Assembly (NCBI RefSeq): GCF_041296385.1
Contig: NC_091014.1
Span: 15,165,578 to 15,229,577, forward strand
Direction of reading: 5' to 3'
Origin: Aphelocoma coerulescens
Lineage: Eukaryota; Chordata; Aves; Passeriformes; Corvidae
Length of the DNA: 64,000 nucleotides
In this document: positions 30,509 through 44,085 of the stretch, one piece after another
Layout: the number at the start of each line of letters is the position of its first letter
How positions within the stretch are numbered: position 1 is the stretch's first letter
The notes under the pieces: generated by a model
What the model was told of the DNA's origin: nothing
What the model saw: the letters and a program-made list of their open reading frames with translations, nothing else
Databases searched by the model: none
Program-made: the position numbers and the translations under genes

Positions 30509-30612
30509 CCAGAAAAATCTTCCTGGTGCATGGTGATGATAATAGCTTCCACTGAATCTCCTACAGAGTTCAGTAGCGGCTGAACAGCACTACCCATTAG
30601 ATCATGGACTGC
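30509..30612 (-). CDS. COG5: COG5 exon, fragment residues 242-276
   Basis: It reads [20 protein letters not shown] followed by [14 protein letters not shown], ending with GG of a Gly codon before GTAACT. Human has [20 protein letters not shown] and [15 protein letters not shown]. Confidence 0.96.
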
Positions 30613-31393
30613 CTAAAATAGAATAAGGCAGAAGTAAGGAAACAAAAACTAGAAGCATTTTCATTCTGACACCTCAAAAATACCTCAGGAAACAGTTCAT
30701 TTCATCAGTGCTTTTTATTATTCAGCATGAGAAAATGCTAAATAGGAGAACCAAAGCTAAAGACAACATTTCTTTTTAATTGATTTTACCAGTGAAGTAC
30801 AGAAATTAAGCTGCTTCTGTGTAAAGCCTTCCTTCAAAAAGGTGCACAACAATTTGGCTTTCCTGGTTTGTACATGAGCATGTTTCAGTGCACACTTGGC
30901 TCAGTTGTTCATTCCCCAGACACAAGCTGCCCTTCATTCCCCTGCACACAACCCCTCCCAGGTCAGCGCCCAGCAGGACAGACGTGGAGAGCTGCACAGA
31001 GGCTGCACTGCCATCCACATCCCCCTCCAGGAAAGTACTGGGTCGCATAAAAATTATAATTTGATGTATCTGTCAGGGGGAGGAAGGGGGTGATGAAGGA
31101 TCCAGCTATTGCTGTGTGAATGCTGCAGCAAAAGACATTTATTTTCACAGTCAGATGACATCTATGTTCTGACCATTATGAGAATATTCTGAACACAAAC
31201 ACGACTCAAGCAGTGACTTGGCACAGGTAACACATATGTAGCTGCAGATACAATAAATTTAAAATGTCAGAATATTTGTATACCTGTTATGAAATATACT
31301 GATGTAAAATAATATGTGGGAAGGAAGTGCCTGTTTTAAGGGTAACAAAGCCAAGCTCAACCCTATCCCTGCAGCATATGGACATTCAATTAC
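30613..31393 (-). other. COG5 intron, nothing seen
   Basis: This is 0.8 kb. A modest GC-richer stretch around 30890-31050 gives short ORFs on both strands with no recognisable product. Confidence 0.6.
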
Positions 31394-31456
31394 CTTTAAG
31401 GCAGTTGTGATGGTTTGCTCAGCAGCTGCTGGAAATGAGCTCTGACTGGTAATAAC
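31394..31456 (-). CDS. COG5: COG5 exon, fragment residues 221-241 (21-codon cassette)
   Basis: This 63 nt exon reads VITSQSSFPAAAEQTITTAL plus K, with human [20 protein letters not shown] plus K at this position. Both flanking introns are phase 0, making it a potential in-frame cassette. The acceptor is AATTTTTAG and the donor GTAATT. Confidence 0.95.
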
Positions 31457-32951
<1,495 letters not shown>

Positions 32952-35900
32952 TCACAGAAATTGTTAAGTACCAACTCTTGAAACCATGTATCTCCCCAAA
33001 CTAAACTTCAACCACAGCAGAAAGCCAAAGGCCCTCACTACCCAGTGAGGGTAACTCCATTTAACTCTTGTCTTGATTCATAGAATTTCCATCTTCAGAT
33101 AAAACAGACTGAATAACAGCAACAGGAACCTTGAGAGACTGTTTCAGCTCCCAAACCACAGCACTGAGACCCACATCTCCTGGAGACACCTAGTCCCAGC
33201 AAAACTTGAACTTTGTAATCAAAGAGTCAGGTGAAATCACCTACCTGAGGATGCCCAATAAACCACCAGCAGCTTTTCTCTATGAGCAGTGTACATTTTT
33301 CTGTATGCCCTCAGTCTGTCCTTCTGACAACCATTCAAGCCTCTCCTTAAAAACTGCTTTTTCAAATAGATGGCTTAGAGCTTTGTAAATAATAGAGGCT
33401 TATAAGTCAACAGAAAAATAGAACTACCAGGACCAAAACTGCTAGACCTGTCATTAAAGAGTTCTATCCATGAATCTTTCAGCAAAAATCAAAGAAATAT
33501 TTCTTCATATTTAAACTGCACAAAGCATGCATTTTTTATTATGACAACAGAAATCAAAGTTTCAGGGTGATCCATAAATAACCATTAACTATGGAACAGT
33601 CTTGTAAGGATACCACAGCATATATTTGTAATTTAAAATATCATAAACTACAATTGGGAAACAAATGAAAATTTTCTTGTGCACTGAAAACTGCAGAAAT
33701 ACAAAGAACTGACAAAGGGCTATGTGAATTCTAGAAGTACATCTAAACATTAAAGCAAGAATACCTATTAATAGAATGCTTCACTGAGATATAATTACCC
33801 AATTAGTTATCCATATTTCAGGATACAGAATTACCCTCCAGGAAACCCCTGAAGATGCCTAGCTCCAAAAGTCTCCCAGTAAAAATATATTCAACTCACT
33901 GAGCAAATGGTCAAGAGACTTTTATGGAGTGGGTCTGAACACAGTTGCAGGTCATACAGAAAGCTCCTAAACTAAAACTGAATATACAGTTATAATTGTT
34001 TAAAAACAAAAGAAACAAACATAGTAACAAATTTTTTAGCTTATGAGAAACAACGAATCTTTACTACTGAAAGACTATTCCTGTGCTTCCCATAGCTTCC
34101 ATGCAGCATAAACACAGACAGTACACAAGCACAGTTATCTAGTATTTTCCAGCATTGCTAATGATGAAGTTTTAGACAGGTTCTTGCAAGCACCCAGGAA
34201 CTCTGATTTATTCACAGCACTATGGTGACAATATCAGTTCACTTCCCTTTCTTCAAATTCAGGGATTATTTCAGGATAAATAGGTTTCTGAGGCCATTGT
34301 AGAAGGAAAGATCTTTTTCCAATCTACCTTCAATTATTTGACATAAAAATGTATCTTTAAACTAGTTGACAAATAAATCATTGTGTCAGCATTTTCCTGC
34401 CTCCCTGATGAGAACAGCCACGTGAGCCACGAACATCCTGTTTCTTTCTAGATACTTCTGTTTGAGAGACCTGACTGGTTTTTATAATTCTGCTTCTCAC
34501 GCTTACAGCTTCACAGATTAATAACAAAACAGCTGTGCAAAGAAAGACCCCATTCACCCAGCTGACCACCCTCCCAGACACAAATAACCTTCTTCTCCAC
34601 ACTTTTTAAAGTACTGTACAGAGTAATTTATATTTTTGCACATTTACAACTATTAAACATAAAAGATACTATTAAACCAGTAAAATTTTTCATCCCAGTC
34701 ACTTAAATTTCAGTTCCTCAGAGTTTATTGTAAAGGTTTCACAATTTCTTAGACATTAGACTGTATCTCTCCTGATGATGAAAAAGCTTAACTGGTAAGT
34801 AAAACCATTAACAAGTACAAACATAACCCTTCTGCAATAACAAGAAACTCTTGCAGTCAGCAATAGCACACAACAGCTTCACAGGAAAAATTTGAAAATA
34901 CCTTAAAAGCAACTAATCTTTTCAAAACTGTTTACCATATTATATTTCCTTTAACTAATCCACTTGAACTTTGACAGTTAGATGTGCTGATCCCTTGTAC
35001 ATCCTAAAATCACTGGTCTAAAGCAAAGAGGCCTGAAAAATTTGACTCTTTAAGTAGCAGTTGGAGCTGGGCAGCCCAGGGTTCCCTAGGACCGTTTCTC
35101 CTGTAGGTGTGCCATGGGAACATCTGGCACCTACGTGGGCAGGTGTGTCGTACCATTTACAGAAGTCTCTCTTGCTGTCACAATGATTTCTCTGACTTTG
35201 CCTCAAGGCAAGAAAGTTCTGCACTCTGTCCAGTTTGGTTCATGTATATACACTGTGTCACTGGCAAAAGTCCGGATTTTAGACAGTTTATCATTATTCC
35301 AGTACTCTAATGCCTCAGACTGAGTTCTTGACATCACTTATATCCATTATACACAACCATGCATCCAGTTAGGAAAAATGTCATTATTGTGTCTCTCTGG
35401 TTCCCAGAAACCAGGCTTATGGACCATTTACTATAGACACAAACCATCCCCCAGTTTCTTTTCCAGCATACCAGGTTTTATCAGTGATTCGCATTTATCA
35501 CTCTCTTTTATACAGAAAGTACTTTTAAATTTCTGTGCTAGACACAGGTTATGCATTTAAACTCAGTGGTAATGTGACTGTTCCTCTGTTATCTGTCCAC
35601 TGGGGATTGCATTGTGTAAATAGGTTAAGTCAAGTAAGTGTGAAGCCTGTGCACGTCTGCTCAAGCTGTCTGAAAGACACAGTCCACAGGCCTTCTTTTT
35701 GATGAGGACACTGGAGAAAAAATCAGATGCCTTTTTAATCAGTCAGATATATCCTGAAATGCAGAAAGCCAGGAAGGGTGAATTATGCTAAGCAGAAACA
35801 GGGGGAACAGAAGGGGTGATTTCATCCCAAATCAGAATCTATTTTGGGAAAAAAGACCAAATGCAGCTGAAGGCCAGATCCCATCTCCAGGGAGCTGTCA

Positions 35901-38900
35901 GTCACCCTGGGAGTTAGTCTGGCTTAAGCCTGCTAGCTGAAAACAGAGGAAAAGAAACAATGCTGAAGCCAGAACTGAATGAGCAGCAACAACAAGGCCT
36001 GTAATTGTTCCATATTTCTGTATCTGCCTTAAGTATAGCAATCGATTTCTTACACTCTTCACTTCAGTTGGTTAAATTGTTTCTGCTTTTACCTCAAGCC
36101 TGTCTACTATTTCCAGTAATTTCAGGGGCAGTAGCACGGGCACCCATTCCCCAGCAAGCATCAATTCTACAATGGGTGACACATCAGTGTGAGCTTCCTC
36201 TGCCAACAGGAGCTACAAGCACGCTGCCAACATGGGATGCTCACGAAGAAGAGTGAGGCAGAGAAGTGTGCTACCAGGAAATATTAGCCAGGACTGTTGT
36301 ATCCAGGCACTGGGACAAAGGCTGTGTCTCGTGGTGCCCTAAAAAATGTGAATGTAAGCTTCTGTCCCACACAACGTTTAAAAACAGAAAGGGCAGCTGT
36401 TAAAATGAAATGAGAAAGAAACACTGGGAGATAGTGCCTTTCTGACATATATAAGTGTGTTCTCTAAAGTTGGAGGCTGAAATGTGCATGTTCAATCCAG
36501 CAGCTGACTAGCTGGAAGAAGCTGCATAGAAGAATTTTGGGGGGGTTTAAATCTAATCCAACTGAAGCTGAGACCAAAGCAGTAGATTGATATCAAGTAG
36601 CTTACTGAAACAAAAAGGACACTTGTAGAAACCACTACACAAAAAATGTGTCATGAAGGGGAACAAGCTGACTTAAGGTCATCTAACTTACTTCACTCTG
36701 GCATGGTTGAGAAAGTGTAAGCCATGAATGCTCTCACTGAATTCAGAAGTCCTTATGAAAAATAGTTTCTTTTTGTTTATATCCTTCAGCACAGCTACAT
36801 GGTTACACTGCTTCACCTCCAGAGAGTGCAGGTGCCTCATCTTGGGTCAGTCAGTTGCCCACAGCAGAAAATTTCAGGAATGATTCACCTGACCACAGGC
36901 AGGAAACCACGAAGCAGAGAAGTAAGAACTTGCATTGAGTAATTCACCTAGGCTATTTCAAAGCCCCTGCTTTGGGAAGTGAGCACCTGCACCCCGTATG
37001 CGCCTACTTCCCTTCACTACCTATACAAGGAATTTAAAGCAGTAGCACAGATCCCTAGTAGTCATGCAAGATGTATTCTCACCCTATAAATGTATTTGCA
37101 CCCCTTTGCATAGACCTATTTTGGAAATATGTCTTGGAAATAACCAGATCAAATGTTCTGGATTTGACACTTTTCTGTGTTTGATGCCTAAGAACAGACA
37201 TGAAATGTGACAGCATGGATTTGATCTCACATGTTGAGACATGTGCAATGATAAGATTGCTTTGGGATTAAATTCTTGTTTTCACCATGAAGCAATGAAT
37301 GCAGAATTTAGATTAGGCCATGAATGAAATCACCAGTTCTCCCTTGGGTTATAAATAAAATGCTAACTGAGTTTGTCTTTTTCTTCTAGGAAAGCTCAGT
37401 CTATTGATACATCTTTTCCTGTAATTTTTTTAGTGCTTCAAAGTGACTAACACTCCTCTCTTTCAACAGGTGGCAGCTCAGAAGAGACACTGATTTGTGA
37501 GCTGGTTTGCTAGTAGTCCCTTCATAGACTACATATCTTGTGAAAAACTTCAGTTTCACGCTCAGTAACTAAGATCTCCTGTGCATCCTTATTGACAGTT
37601 TTGGAAAGCTCCATTTATTTGATTTCCCTGAAGCAGCCTCAGCAAATCCATTTTCTTTAGAGCAGGAAACATCATCATAATTTAGGAGTATGGAGAAGAT
37701 CCTAAAATAAGACTAAAGTAGGGCTTCTCAACAAATCATTCAATCTAACTCCAGGATCACGAGACTAAAGAGTGTTTTGATAGCACAAACTGAACTCCAG
37801 TTGTCAAGCTGACATTTTCAACAATAAATGCATTCCTAATAGATGCAGCTGATGTTGCCATACCTCTGGCAGAAGGCAATCAATCCATCTGGTACTTGGC
37901 CTCCTGCCTGATCATAACAACTTATTATAAAGCACAGAATCCATTTAGAGAGTTTCTGAGTCAATAGGCCTTGGCCCTGGGATTTCTCCCATAAACTACA
38001 AATAATTGGGATGATTTACTATTAGGTTTAATGTTTTCCATACTGCAGAAGGTACCTTTTACAATCTCTTTCCACCTAAAAAACACACAGGTTTAGTAGA
38101 ATCAGTTTGCTCCTTTTTGTAAAAAAAACACCATTTAGCAGAAAAATACAGAAGAATCTGAACTCCATTAGCTATTCCACTTATTATATTAGCTACTTAG
38201 AGGATAATTTGCAAGAAGAAGAGACAGAATTTAAAGGTTCGAAGTGTGGGATTTGAATGAATTTGTCAGTGGAAATAAGGTCCTTGACTGATGAGGATAA
38301 ATTAATATGAATGTTCTGCTTAAAAAAAAAAAAAAAAAAACTAAAATTTAAGAATAAATCTTAAGTAAGAATTTATGTTCTTGGAGCAGCTTCTAATTTT
38401 GCAAAGAAGAAATATTTCAAGACGTGAGGAAAGGAATAAGCTGTGAGTTCAGGCAATAATTTAAAATGTACATAATAACATGCATATTGCACCTTCAGGA
38501 CATTCTTGTAGCTTCCAGAATATCTTTTTTTTTTTTAGCTTCCACGGAAAAATGAAAATTTTTTATTCTAGAAATATAGAAAAGGAGTTTGTAGGTGAAG
38601 AAATTAAAAATCTTACAGAAAATGCAATCATTATTTTTGGAGGAAAAATCTGAAGGGACAGTTAAGTCCTTGACCAGGAAAAAAGACAGAACATCACGCT
38701 CATACTATTCATGTTAGAAGAAGCAGCAATCATTGAACCATTTCCTCAGGGGTATTTCTGCTTTGTTTTGGTTTTTCTTCCTTAATATTTTCAAAAGCCA
38801 AAGAAATGGAAGAAAAACAGCAAATGGTCTTTCTGTAACAGAAAAGACAAGATTTATCTCCAAGTCTTTGAATCATCCGAGAAGAAAAGCACTGTACAAG

Positions 38901-41900
38901 TAATCAAAAGTGAGTAATAGTTCATGGTGCTTAAATAATGAGCTGCTTTAAAACAGCTCTGCTATCAGAAAACACTCATAAAACCAGTTCCTTTAAGGAA
39001 TCTCAGAGAATCCTAAACCTGAAACACTTGGAGTAATTTTTCAACTACAGAAAATTAAGCCCCTTCTATTATCCAGCCAAGTCTGAGGAGGATTTCAAGG
39101 ACAATGTGTGTTGATCCTGATACCTCTGACTGTAACATTTGCATTTTTCATGCTTGCCAAATTAATGACTGAATGATTAGTCATATCTTATATGTAATCC
39201 CATTAGCTCCTGGTTTCAGCCAACTACTGAGAATGCCCCTCCAGAGGTGAAGAGCAGACATCCATCCCCAAGACACATGAGAAGTTCAACACGATAGGGT
39301 GATATTCACCTACACATAAAAAATACAATCAACTTATTGAATTGTCATCTGCCTTTTGTGGTATCAAGTCCCGCATTAACTGAGATTAGAATATTACCAC
39401 CCTGCACAAGTCTATGATTGAACTCTACATGGTCCAACTCTCATTGGAGCTGTTCCAAAATTGAAAAATTCCAAATCCTTTACCATATAGATATCAACAT
39501 ACACCTAACCAAGTCCTTTTATGAATCACAGAATTTAATTTGCTAAGAAATAACTTAGAGCTTACTATAACAAAATACTGTAAGGATTGTGCCATCACGT
39601 TCTTTTTCTACATGCTAGCAAAACAACATACTAGATCTAAAGAAGTCTTAATCAACTTCCTAGCAAGATAAAATAAAGTACACAGTACTCCCAAAACCAG
39701 ACTTTTATATTTGGATGATTTTTTTCTGGAGATTAGTCAGGATATCTTAAAAAAAAAAAAAACAATTAAAAAAAAAATCACACATTTCTTATGTGAGTCA
39801 CGATCTAACCAGCAAAAGGCAACGTGAAAAAAAAACATCCTTTATGAAGTTATTTAATTTAACTCTCTCCTCCAGATTTTTAATTCCAGTTTTAAAAGTT
39901 TAAATGCTTTCTAAAGTGATTTATCAGATAGATATTTCTAAGTATTCTTTGACCAATATAAGTAGCTTCCTAATGAGTGTTTCAACAAAGCTCTTCTCAT
40001 CTTTCTATCAGAAAAATAAATTACAAAACCTTACCTGACTTCTGATTATTTTTAAATTAGACCTACTGCCATCTTTAGCTTTTATTACTGTACAGTGAAA
40101 TAGTAATTATTCTGAAATTATTTTATTATATAATAGTCTCCCACATATTCTATTTAAATACCTATTAATGAATTCTTTTAATGTGCCAAACATTGAATTC
40201 ATATTTTTGGGCTCTCTCATTTAAATAGCATGGATACAAGGTTTTCATTGACAGTAATACCATCTCTTCAAGGTACTGGTACAATACAATTAATTCACGT
40301 ATCTCAAAAAAGAACTGGGGAAAATATAATCCTTCACATTACTTACACCATTGTTACTGACCCGTTATTTACATAAACCTTTCCTGAGGTGTCACTTCAC
40401 TACTGTTCCTGATGATTTGTGAGCTTATTAGATTTCATACTTCCCTCCGAAGTTCACAATATTCGACATTTAGACAGGAGGACGAGATACGTTTCCCTGG
40501 AACTGTCAGACAAATCTCATTGCTGGAATATGTCCTGAATAGTGATTCACCCGCAAATGAAAGCTTACAATTCAATATAACACCATCTAATAAGAGACAT
40601 GGATTAATTCTTATAAGATCACGTAATAAAAAAGGCAATCAGAAATACACTTTATGTCATTACAATAAGGATTCATCATGCTTTTCAATTCAAAACCACC
40701 ACAGGCCTCATAAATTTGCTGGGGTTTAAATCTGATGCCAGAATTCCAGGGCATTTTTATCCCTTCACTGGATAAGAATTTGGTTTCAGGAGGTCTTTTC
40801 TCTCTCCCTCTCCACCCTGCTCTCCCCTACTTGATTGAATTATTCAGCTAGATGAATTTAACTATGCCACATAAGAGGATGGGTGGGAATAAAGCCAACA
40901 CACATACCCCAAACCACACAGCTATGTCAATAAACATCAGTAAACATCCTAACAGAGATGCAGCTCACATCCATTTTCTTGCTACTCCAGCATATTTCAT
41001 TTGAGGAACTTGAATAAATTAACTGGGCCAAAAAGTGTTTTTGCACAGTGTAAGGTACATTTCTCCTTGAAATATATATGACTAATGTCAACTCAATGAA
41101 TGCTTTCCTCCATAAATGAGGTCTTTATTCTTTTCATTTCCCTAGGAGAAACCAGAATTACAGACATCCTGTATCAACATTTATCTTTCTTGCAAGATGT
41201 TATGGATATTTGTCTCGCCACTAGACAGACTGGGGCAAAATCAGTGGAGAACGTGTTGAGTCCAGCCCCTCTCTGCCTTTTCCTAGTCAACCACTAAGGA
41301 CAGACTGAAAGGTTCAGAAAAAAAACCCTACTCCCATGAATACTCAGAGAAAACTAAGACTCAATCCTTCTCATCCAAGTGTTTTCTCATTGCAATGTTT
41401 TAACTTTTAAATCCCATCCTTCCTTGCACTTCTACTTTTCATAATTTCACTGATTAAGCTGAGGTGTTCCAATATAGTCTCCGGATTAGTTATAATACAC
41501 TTAGTCTTTTAGATTCTGGACAAAAATATGCCATTCATATTGCTTATCATCTAAATAACCCTCTGAAAACAGCTTATTTAAATCTTCATTGCCCTGATCA
41601 AGCATGACAGACACCTTCTCTTCTATAAATGACATTACAAAAATTCCTTGTAAAGACTCAGTCTCTTTCTCAGCTCAGTGTTTTAAGCTGAATTAATTGT
41701 TGGGTTTTTATTCCATCTGGCATTCTAGCCTTCTCCTTCCTCATTCTCTTTATTGCAACCATGTTTACAAGCCACCAAGGACAAGCATTAATAAAGTAGA
41801 GATTGTTTATAACAGTAGTAATAAAAACCAAGATCAGAGCACATTTGATTGCATTCTCAGGAAGAGAGGTCCTGAAAGATCTGTAAAGACATGGCATGAC

Positions 41901-43631
41901 AGCATTACACTTTCAAAACTACATCATCAAAAACAAACAGCAATTTTTTTCTATTGACTATAATATATCAGATGCACCATAAACCCACTAAGAAAGAAAT
42001 AATGAAAAAAACCCAAGACTCATCTGCTACAAATAGTTATGATGATGGGATGGATATGCAGAAAGTTGAGATCTATTTTAAATGTCAGTAATTACAAAGT
42101 AGTTTTTAAAAATACTCAAAAGAAAGGATCAGCTTTTTCAGAAAACTTGAAACATAAAAATACTTTTTTCTAGAGCGGTGTGAGAAGAATACGGTTTGTT
42201 TTCTTACACTCTGCCTCTAAACTCAAAAAATCTTCCAAATAATCTGGTCCAATCCATTCGAAATGGTTAGCTAGTAAACCAGATATATTTAATAAGAAGA
42301 TATTAATTCTGAGTACCCACTAAAATTTGAAAATTGAAAATATCATTTTGAGTAACAGCAAAGATGAAGCCACCTGAGCACCAAGAAAGAACACAACAGC
42401 AAGAAATGTAAGTAAAACAGAATTTGGAATCTTGCATTTGCAAATCACAAGTTCTAATATAAATTGGATTGAAGGACAATGAGAGACAAATTTGTCTCCA
42501 TTTCAGTCCTGGTGAAAAGTGGGCATTTATTAAAATCTTCATAATGTGCATCACTGACTATCTTACTTGAAGCCTCAGGAAGGAGACCTGTGACTGAAAA
42601 GGTCTGAGAAAAGATAAAATTAATCTTTTAAAGTATTTCCTATAGAGACAGAGCACAGTGGCAGGGCAATGCACTGAGTTATACCAGTTTTGTGGGCAAT
42701 ACTAAAAATAATTTAAGAACAACTGCAGCAGAGCTGACTTTCCATTGTATATATTTTGATGCTAATCTTATGTAATACATTTGGTGCTGATCAGCATTAC
42801 AAAGATCAGTGCTCTAAAAATATCTGAACATGACAGATAGATGTTCTTCAGCCTGTATCTCCATCCATTCCATTCACTAAAAATAGAATATTAAATTACA
42901 GAAGGGCTTGGTTGCACCGGCGTGCAAAAAGGTGTCATCTGAGTTGGCTCAAAGAAACACTTGGCTACTGGAAGAAAGAGCTGAACACTGAAGAGTTAAC
43001 ATCCAAGAGCTTTCTTGCACCCATCCAGTAGTACTGGAGTTGCCAATTAGCCACAATGCCACAGACAACTGTACTCTTTTCAAGGTCTAAAACTGGTAGA
43101 AACACCAAATGCTATACGAAAATAAGTCAAGCTCAGCTGACAAGCACTGCAGACAGAAAAACATGTTTTGGAAAGCATATATTTTGAAACTCTGGCAATC
43201 TAAGAAAATCTTAAGAACAAAAGCAATATTACTACAAAAGAAATCACATCTCCTAACTTTTGCCTTAGAGATTTGTTTACAGCAGAAGGAAGTATGGATT
43301 CCAGATGCAAGAAAAAAATTACTCCAATCTGTCAGCATTTTAAGCTTCCTCTTGAACAGATTTTGCATCTCGCTGTTGTTCAGTCTCAGTCACATATTGG
43401 CTACACCCATAGCTGTGAATTAAAGGGTGCCAGGAAAGGTCCCTGGATCTGGCACGTGATTGCCTGCATCACTAAGCTGGTAGGACACCCATCAGCAAAT
43501 TTTTGGCCTGGGCCAACAGCTACTTTCCCCAGTCTCCAGCCACAGCTCAGGAGAGTCAGTCCTGCAGAGACTATTGCCAGAAAGGCTCTGGCAGCCAGAC
43601 ACTGCTTGGGGGAAGGGTAGCCCTCCCTGAC

Positions 43632-44085
43632 GCCATGAAGTTTTTTTGCCTTTTCTTTTATACCCCTGTTATACCTTTTTACAACTTCTGTATTCTTAGT
43701 GCTTTTTGTCTACATTCCTGGACTTGTTTGTCAAGCTAAGAGACTCAACATTTTAGAAGCTTCGTAGTTAGGGATCAGTGTGCCCCAGACCCCAAGGTCC
43801 TCTCCAGAATACATTCTGTAAACTAAGATAGAACCATCCAGGGGAAGGCTCCTTGGGGAGGGGGAGGGCTCATTCAAGCCTCTCACTGGGGAATTTTTGA
43901 TAGATATGCTAATTAGTAAAATCTGTAATGTTATACCAGATCTTTTGGGGGTGTGCATTTTGGCGGTGTGCATTGGGCTGCATTCAACCTGGACGTGTGC
44001 GCCTAAGGATCCTTAAAATAAATACCAAGGTAAAATCTCTTTTTCCCTTCTAACCATGTTTGACCCTTGATTTTAAGACCAGGAA
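43632..44085 (+). mobile_element. Probable solo LTR of an endogenous retrovirus (edges uncertain)
   Basis: The block differs in composition from the intron around it and has an LTR-like order: a U3-like segment, a TATA-like GTTATACC near 43930, a 15-base tandem spacing of GTGTGCATT (43951 and 43966), AATAAA at 44017-44022, then a pyrimidine-rich U5-like stretch. No gag, pol or env frame flanks it. Terminal TG/CA and a target duplication could not be fixed. Assignment is by layout and general resemblance to avian LTRs, not by a database match. Confidence 0.42.
44017..44022 (+). promoter_or_regulatory. AATAAA within the LTR-like block
   Basis: A canonical signal lies about 85 bp after the TATA-like GTTATACC, a spacing usual for the R region of an LTR. 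It is antisense to COG5, so it would not act on the COG5 transcript. Confidence 0.4.

Noticed and set aside
34378..34602. 74-residue minus ORF with a hydrophobic segment
   Set aside because: It begins at GTG, not ATG, lies in the 18.3 kb intron and has no supporting context; hydrophobic runs are common in random AT-rich frames.
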